Shown here piece after piece: positions 15,291-18,939 of a stretch of DNA of 18,939 nt. Made by a program: the position numbers and the translations under genes. Each line of letters starts with the position of its first letter. Position 1 is the first letter of the stretch. Below the pieces are notes generated by a model that did not search any database, was not told the DNA's origin, and was given only the letters and a program-made list of their open reading frames with translations. This stretch comes from Candidatus Omnitrophota bacterium (GTDB taxonomy: Bacteria; Omnitrophota; Gorgyraeia; Gygaellales; Profunditerraquicolaceae), in the NCBI GenBank assembly GCA_028713875.1, contig JAQTNM010000005.1:1-18939 (forward strand), given 5' to 3'.

Positions 15291-16700
15291 TTAAGTTTTT
15301 AACAGGTTGCCGAATAAGCGGAACCCGTATTTGAAATAATTTAATACGGCGCCCGCAGAGTTTATTCCCCTCATTCTTCTAAAGATATAACCTGGCCTGG
15401 CGTAGAATGAACACAATATCTTTTTTCTTAATTTTTTTAATTCGGCCGTAGATAGATAAAATGACTTTACGGCGGGATTACTATAATTATGTCCGCCAAG
15501 GCTGTCTTCGCTGAAGAGTCCATTTTCCCTGGCCAAGGTATAAAATTCCGTTCCCGGAAGCGGATAGGCTATATTTACTTCTATAAAAGAAGCCCGGCTA
15601 TGCTTGACAAATCTGATGGTATCGTTTACCGTTTTTTTCGTCTCCCAGGGCAGACCTATCACAAAAATGAGAAAGCTCTTTATACCGTATTTTTCACATA
15701 AACCTACCGCCTTCTCGATTTGCTCTACGGTAACGCCCTTCTTCATTTTATCAAGCATGGCCTGGCTTGCGCTTTCAGCGCCAAGGCCGATTACAAAACA
15801 GCCTGCCCTCTTCATCTGGGATATTCTTTCTTCGTCTAAGGTATCCACGCGGCTATTGGCGCCCCATCTAATCTTTATGTTTCTTTTTATGATTTCTGCG
15901 CAAAACCGTATCACCCACTCTTTATGCCAAGTAAAAGTGTCGGCGCTAAAGAAAAAATTTCTTATGCCGTATTTCTCTATGCATTCTTCTATCTCATCCA
16001 CAACCGGACCGACAGATCTTGATCTTATGCTGCTTCCGCCGACTAACTCGGCAGCGCAGAAAATGCACTGGCCGGGGCATCCTCTGCCTGTAGTAATAAA
16101 CGCAATCGGCTCGGAGGTATCAGGGGTAATATAGAGACGATTATTTAACAGATCCCTGGCCGGAAAAGGCAGGTCATCCAGGTTTTCCAATAAAGGCCTG
16201 TCGGCGTTCCGGATAATTTCTTTGCCCCTCCTGAATGTTATGCCTAAAACTTTTGAATAGTCTTGCGCCTGCATTAGCTCACTAATGGTGATTTCCGGTT
16301 CTCCGCGTATCACCACATCAAGGTCTCCAAATCTCTCTAGTATTTGCCTGTCAAAAATAAAGAAATGCGCTCCTTTCGCTATCGTTCTGACCAGGGGATT
16401 TATTTCTTTTGCTAATTTGCAGACCCGCAGATCTTCATAGACTGTAGGCGTAGTCACTCCGATAACCACTACATCCGGCATAAAGTCTGATAAATCCCGT
16501 TTAACCTCTTCCCATCCCAGCCTTTCCATTGAATAATCTTTGATTCTGCTTTCTGCCCCTATTTTATTTAAGACTGCAGCCATATATGCCAAGTCCATAG
16601 GGGGACGCGCATCTTCGGCAACCCGCGTATCTACCGGAGCCTGGCACCGGTCGCTGCGCATGTAGCGGCCGGTGGGAGGAACAATAAAAAATACTTTCAT
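15291..16700 (-). CDS. B12-binding-type (class B) radical SAM enzyme, copy 2
   Basis: A 469-residue paralogue of the gene at 13885-15285. The cluster motif is C208-x3-C212-x2-C215 (TGRGCPGQCIFC). It shares the N-terminal PPTG-Y-R-DRCQ opening, VTTPT (82-86), TIAKGAHF (106-113) and FGDLD-IRGE blocks. My hand count over the first 215 residues, which align without gaps, gives 118 identities (about 55%). Both copies keep every residue needed for SAM cleavage, so both are probably active and may act on different carbons or substrates. The cobalamin domain again lacks DxHxxG. ATG 16700 has GGAG 5 bases upstream. It lies 44 bp after the GT-C gene. An alternative reading is a chain of two successive modifications by related enzymes; I cannot decide this from sequence alone. 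Confidence 0.9.
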   Translation of the reverse strand: MKVFFIVPPTGRYMRSDRCQAPVDTRVAEDARPPMDLAYMAAVLNKIGAESRIKDYSMERLGWEEVKRDLSDFMPDVVVIGVTTPTVYEDLRVCKLAKEINPLVRTIAKGAHFFIFDRQILERFGDLDVVIRGEPEITISELMQAQDYSKVLGITFRRGKEIIRNADRPLLENLDDLPFPARDLLNNRLYITPDTSEPIAFITTGRGCPGQCIFCAAELVGGSSIRSRSVGPVVDEIEECIEKYGIRNFFFSADTFTWHKEWVIRFCAEIIKRNIKIRWGANSRVDTLDEERISQMKRAGCFVIGLGAESASQAMLDKMKKGVTVEQIEKAVGLCEKYGIKSFLIFVIGLPWETKKTVNDTIRFVKHSRASFIEVNIAYPLPGTEFYTLARENGLFSEDSLGGHNYSNPAVKSFYLSTAELKKLRKKILCSFYARPGYIFRRMRGINSAGAVLNYFKYGFRLFGNLLKT

Positions 16701-16729
16701 AATTGCTCCAGCTTATAATTACGCTTATA

Positions 16730-17059
16730 CCATAAAATTGCCCTTTAAGTCTTCTGCTTTTGAATGATCTTGTAGACCAGCATTTTGGTGTTGGAGCAAG
16801 GGCAAAGATATTCTTTGATTAAAGAATAATTGCTGAAGAAAGCACCGGAAAACTTATCAACATCGTGGTAAAGCGGATATTCCCAGATATTGCAAGTAAA
16901 GTAAATTGCATTTTTGAGCTGATCCCGATCCAAATATTGTCCTCCTGCTATAAGGTCCACGATCACATAATCAAATCCTTCGGTAAGAGCCTGATGGGGG
17001 ACGCGGTCATTGCCCCAGGGCTCAATAAAAAGTTTATGCCCGGTGATAATATTATAATA
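16730..17059 (-). repeat. Mosaic direct repeat, copy 1 (3' end of GT-C paralogue 2)
   Basis: Aligns without gaps to 18604-18933 at a constant offset of 1874 bp. 16782-16841 (60 bp) and 16981-17059 (79 bp) are identical to the other copy. The 139 bp between them match at only 74 positions by my count. The similarity extends about 15 bp past the stop codon. Confidence 0.92.
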
Positions 17060-18550
17060 CTGGAACTGAAAAGACTGGGATTCTTCATCGGGGGACAAGA
17101 CGATAACAACCGGCTTATGGTCAAGGCTGCTGCTGTCTGTTTTGATAAAATTAAGTATTTCTTTTATGTTCTTGCAATCCTCTTTCGGAGTCCCGAAGCG
17201 GGCGTCTACGTTCCAGTCATCGCGCAGGGCAAATCCGGTGGAAGCGGTAAAAGAAAGTTTCCCCTGCCGATCAAGGGTTATTCTATAGTTGTATAATCTG
17301 TTAAGCGGCTTATGCCTAAACAGGTCTGTGAATGAGCTTAAGTGTATGGCAAGCCCGAACAATAAAGCTAGGGAGGTCAAGAAAACCCTGGCTATCTTTT
17401 TTTTAAGCGCAAAAATTCCGGCGCTTATAATGATCGCCAGGGGAGGAAGGATAGGCATGATATGCGAAGGAGCCAGAACCCTGAATGAGGAAAACAAAAG
17501 ATATGCGACGATGACCCAGGAGGACAGAAATAAAGCATAGAAAACGGAGTCGTTCTTTATGGAAAAGGTTATTTTGGATTTTATCAGCTTAAGCAGCAAG
17601 ATTAATGCCGACACGGCCAGCAATAAAGAATAAAACAGCCTGAGGAAGGTGTTGACGATAACAAAAAAATAAAAGGTAATTCTCTTCAAGAAATACAGGT
17701 TGGAAAAGTAAGCAGCTTCTGCGGGCCAGACTTTATCTTTTACTTCAAATATGCGGTTGAGGATATCTTTAAAACTTACATAATACCAGAAGAAGGAGAT
17801 TAAGAATCCGATAAAAAAGGCGAGGAAGATGTTTTTTACGATTATTCTCCGTTCAGGAGGAGTGACGGTAGCAAAAGACTTCCATAAAAAGATTAAAAAG
17901 GGGGCGGCGATAGTAAAGGGGAATTCCCATTTTGTAAGCGCGGTCAAACCCAAGGCTATCCCTAGCAGCATGGAATACTTCCTGTTTTTGAAATAATCGG
18001 TCTTTAATAAAAAGTAAAGCGATGCCGCTATCATGCACATGAGGATGAACTCCGAGTATATTCTTCGCGACATGCTTATCAGGCCGGGGAAAGAAGAAAA
18101 GATAAAAGCGGCCAGGAGCCCTGTTTTTTCATTAAATATTTTCTTTGCGATGCCGTAAATCGAAAAGAGGGCCAGGGCCAGATATATGGAATTTACCATG
18201 ACTTCCATCTCGGAGTTGACGCCGAATATAAAATAGGTCAATGAATATGATACGGTAGCCAGCAGGCTGGAAAGATGAAAGTAATACCCGATATAATTTC
18301 CCAGGGTGGTCACGAAGCTTTTAAGCAGAGCAAAAGAACTGAATATCATGAGCAGATCGTGCAGGGAAAAATGTAATTCTTTCAGGGAAAAGTAAAAGCT
18401 GGGGGCAGGCAGCAGATCGGTCAGGCCATTGCCAATCGGCGCCCTTTTGTCTGCCAGTATCCATATAAGGTTAATCAGGAAGACAGAGGCAACCAGAAGG
18501 ATTAAAACCAGAAGATATTTACTCGTCCCCGGCTTGCTTTTTATTTTCAT
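16745..18550 (-). CDS. GT-C membrane glycosyltransferase, ArnT/PMT-like, paralogue 2
   Basis: A 601-residue polytopic protein, exactly as long as the paralogue at 4712-6517. The first membrane segment is about 12-32, followed by an outer-face loop with APIGNGLTDLLP (37-48). Conserved blocks are LLAAFIFSSFPG (145-156), SRRIYSEF (161-168), LTKWEFP (205-211) and SHIMPILPPLAI (362-373), the last resembling the LP.L signature of GT39/GT83 proteins. The soluble C-terminal domain (about 412-601) holds FQYYN (496-500), FIEPWGNDR (508-516) and ends with SLIKEYLCPCSNTK. It would use a polyprenyl-phosphate sugar on the outer face. No donor synthase lies beside this copy; the DPM1-like gene at 6522-7397 may serve both. 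Its last 300 bp are partly identical in DNA to the neighbouring gene fragment upstream. It starts at ATG 18550. Confidence 0.88.
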   Translation of the reverse strand: MKIKSKPGTSKYLLVLILLVASVFLINLIWILADKRAPIGNGLTDLLPAPSFYFSLKELHFSLHDLLMIFSSFALLKSFVTTLGNYIGYYFHLSSLLATVSYSLTYFIFGVNSEMEVMVNSIYLALALFSIYGIAKKIFNEKTGLLAAFIFSSFPGLISMSRRIYSEFILMCMIAASLYFLLKTDYFKNRKYSMLLGIALGLTALTKWEFPFTIAAPFLIFLWKSFATVTPPERRIIVKNIFLAFFIGFLISFFWYYVSFKDILNRIFEVKDKVWPAEAAYFSNLYFLKRITFYFFVIVNTFLRLFYSLLLAVSALILLLKLIKSKITFSIKNDSVFYALFLSSWVIVAYLLFSSFRVLAPSHIMPILPPLAIIISAGIFALKKKIARVFLTSLALLFGLAIHLSSFTDLFRHKPLNRLYNYRITLDRQGKLSFTASTGFALRDDWNVDARFGTPKEDCKNIKEILNFIKTDSSSLDHKPVVIVLSPDEESQSFQFQYYNIITGHKLFIEPWGNDRVPHQALTEGFDYVIVDLIAGGQYLDRDQLKNAIYFTCNIWEYPLYHDVDKFSGAFFSNYSLIKEYLCPCSNTKMLVYKIIQKQKT

Positions 18551-18603
18551 AAGCGCTGCCTGTTTTTCATTTAAGCCTTTCTTGGGTAATCATAGACTCT
18601 ACG

Positions 18604-18933
18604 CCATAAAACTGCCCTTTAACTCTTCTTTTTTGGGATTATTTTATAGACCAGTATTTTGGTGTTGGAGCAAGGGCAAAGATATTCTTTGATTAAAGAA
18701 TAATTGCTGAAGAAATTTTTAGAAAATTCATTGATAGTGTCGGCATCCATATGATTAGGGAGACTGCAAGTTAAATAAACCAAACTTTTAAGCTCATCCT
18801 GGCTCGGATGTGTCCCGATACCCAAATTATCAATAACAACATAATCAAACTCTCCGGTAAGAGCCTGATGGGGGACGCGGTCATTGCCCCAGGGCTCAAT
18901 AAAAAGTTTATGCCCGGTGATAATATTATAATA
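18604..18933 (-). repeat. Mosaic direct repeat, copy 2 (3' end of the edge-truncated GT-C gene)
   Basis: Partner of 16730-17059. Identical blocks are 18656-18715 and 18855-18933; the divergent block is 18716-18854. The first difference after the second identical block is at 18934, and the window ends 5 bp later, so how far the repeat continues upstream is unknown. Confidence 0.92.
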
Positions 18934-18939
18934 TTTGAA
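18619..18939 (-). CDS. C-terminal part of a third GT-C membrane glycosyltransferase (5' end outside the window)
   Basis: The last 106 codons of a gene that enters from the right edge; the reading frame is open to position 18939, so any ATG inside (for example 18825) is not the true start. It contains the soluble C-terminal motif FKYYN...FIEPWGNDRVPHQ, then a stretch unlike paralogue 2, then NYSLIKEYLCPCSNTK and a lysine-rich tail. Its aligned length from the FKYYN/FQYYN motif is the same as in paralogue 2 (106 residues). The nearly identical ends suggest a recent tandem duplication or conversion with 16745-18550, which follows after a 68-bp gap. It is truncated by the window edge, not a pseudogene as far as can be seen. 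Confidence 0.85.
   Translation of the reverse strand, partial: FKYYNIITGHKLFIEPWGNDRVPHQALTGEFDYVVIDNLGIGTHPSQDELKSLVYLTCSLPNHMDADTINEFSKNFFSNYSLIKEYLCPCSNTKILVYKIIPKKKS

Noticed and set aside
13885..16700. Loss of the DxHxxG cobalamin motif as evidence of inactive radical SAM enzymes
   Set aside because: Many class B relatives lack this lower-ligand motif; the Fe-S cysteines and SAM-site residues are intact in both copies.
18619..18825. Short 68-codon gene starting at 18825
   Set aside because: The frame stays open to the window edge and matches the tail of the GT-C paralogue, so this is the end of a larger gene, not a small gene.
1..18939. CRISPR arrays, tRNA or rRNA genes, insertion sequences
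   Set aside because: No regularly spaced repeats, no tRNA-like cloverleaf or rRNA sequence, and no transposase or integrase frames; the only long repeat is the GT-C 3' end pair.

Overview
All the genes in this window lie on the minus strand, so transcription runs from the right edge toward position 1. I count 16 protein-coding genes: 14 complete, and one cut off at each end. They are packed with gaps of 4 to 86 bp or short overlaps, which fits one long operon or a few stacked ones. No rRNA, tRNA, CRISPR array, transposase or integrase was seen, and no gene-free stretch exceeds 90 bp. The content is that of a cell-surface glycan or glycolipid locus in a bacterium. It includes a polyprenyl-phosphate sugar-1-phosphate transferase (MraY/WecA family), two GT4 and two GT2 glycosyltransferases, three multi-pass GT-C (ArnT/PMT-like) transferases, a glutamine-dependent asparagine-synthetase-like amidotransferase, a methyltransferase, two membrane-anchored SGNH hydrolases, an FAD enzyme of the UDP-galactopyranose-mutase/amine-oxidase type, and three radical SAM enzymes. 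No Wzx flippase or Wzy polymerase is visible.

Layout in transcription order, right to left. First comes the C-terminus of a GT-C transferase (18619-18939), then a complete paralogue (16745-18550). Next are two adjacent, colinear B12-binding-type radical SAM paralogues (15291-16700 and 13885-15285). A modification block follows: SGNH hydrolase with TPR repeats (12335-13870), methyltransferase (11602-12321), AsnB-like amidotransferase (9708-11597), a second SGNH protein (8502-9692) and a radical SAM protein with extra C-terminal cysteines (7397-8458). The assembly block is a DPM1-like GT2 (6522-7397), a third GT-C transferase (4712-6517), GT4 (3563-4666), GT2 (2695-3549), GT4 (1439-2608), the MraY/WecA-like initiator (463-1449) and the FAD enzyme (1-470).

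How they may work together (inference): the MraY/WecA-like enzyme loads the first sugar phosphate on a polyprenyl carrier, and the GT4/GT2 enzymes extend it in the cytoplasm. The DPM1-like GT2 makes a polyprenyl-phosphate-linked sugar, which the GT-C enzymes transfer outside the membrane. The methyltransferase, amidotransferase, radical SAM and SGNH proteins would decorate the sugar or its lipid anchor.

The most unusual structure is the pair of GT-C genes at the right end. Their 3' ends align with no gaps at a constant offset of 1874 bp and show two blocks of perfect DNA identity (60 and 79 bp) on either side of a 139-bp segment that is only about 53% identical. This looks like recent local recombination or gene conversion around a variable cassette. 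The tandem radical SAM paralogues, altered metal- or catalysis-linked residues in three enzymes, and several G/C homopolymer tracts in one glycosyltransferase gene also deserve checking.

Organism: the gene families and the mixed composition (about 27-57% GC in 60-base lines I counted) suggest an uncultivated bacterium. The locus style resembles what I recall from Omnitrophota or related PVC-group metagenomes, but this is a weak guess.
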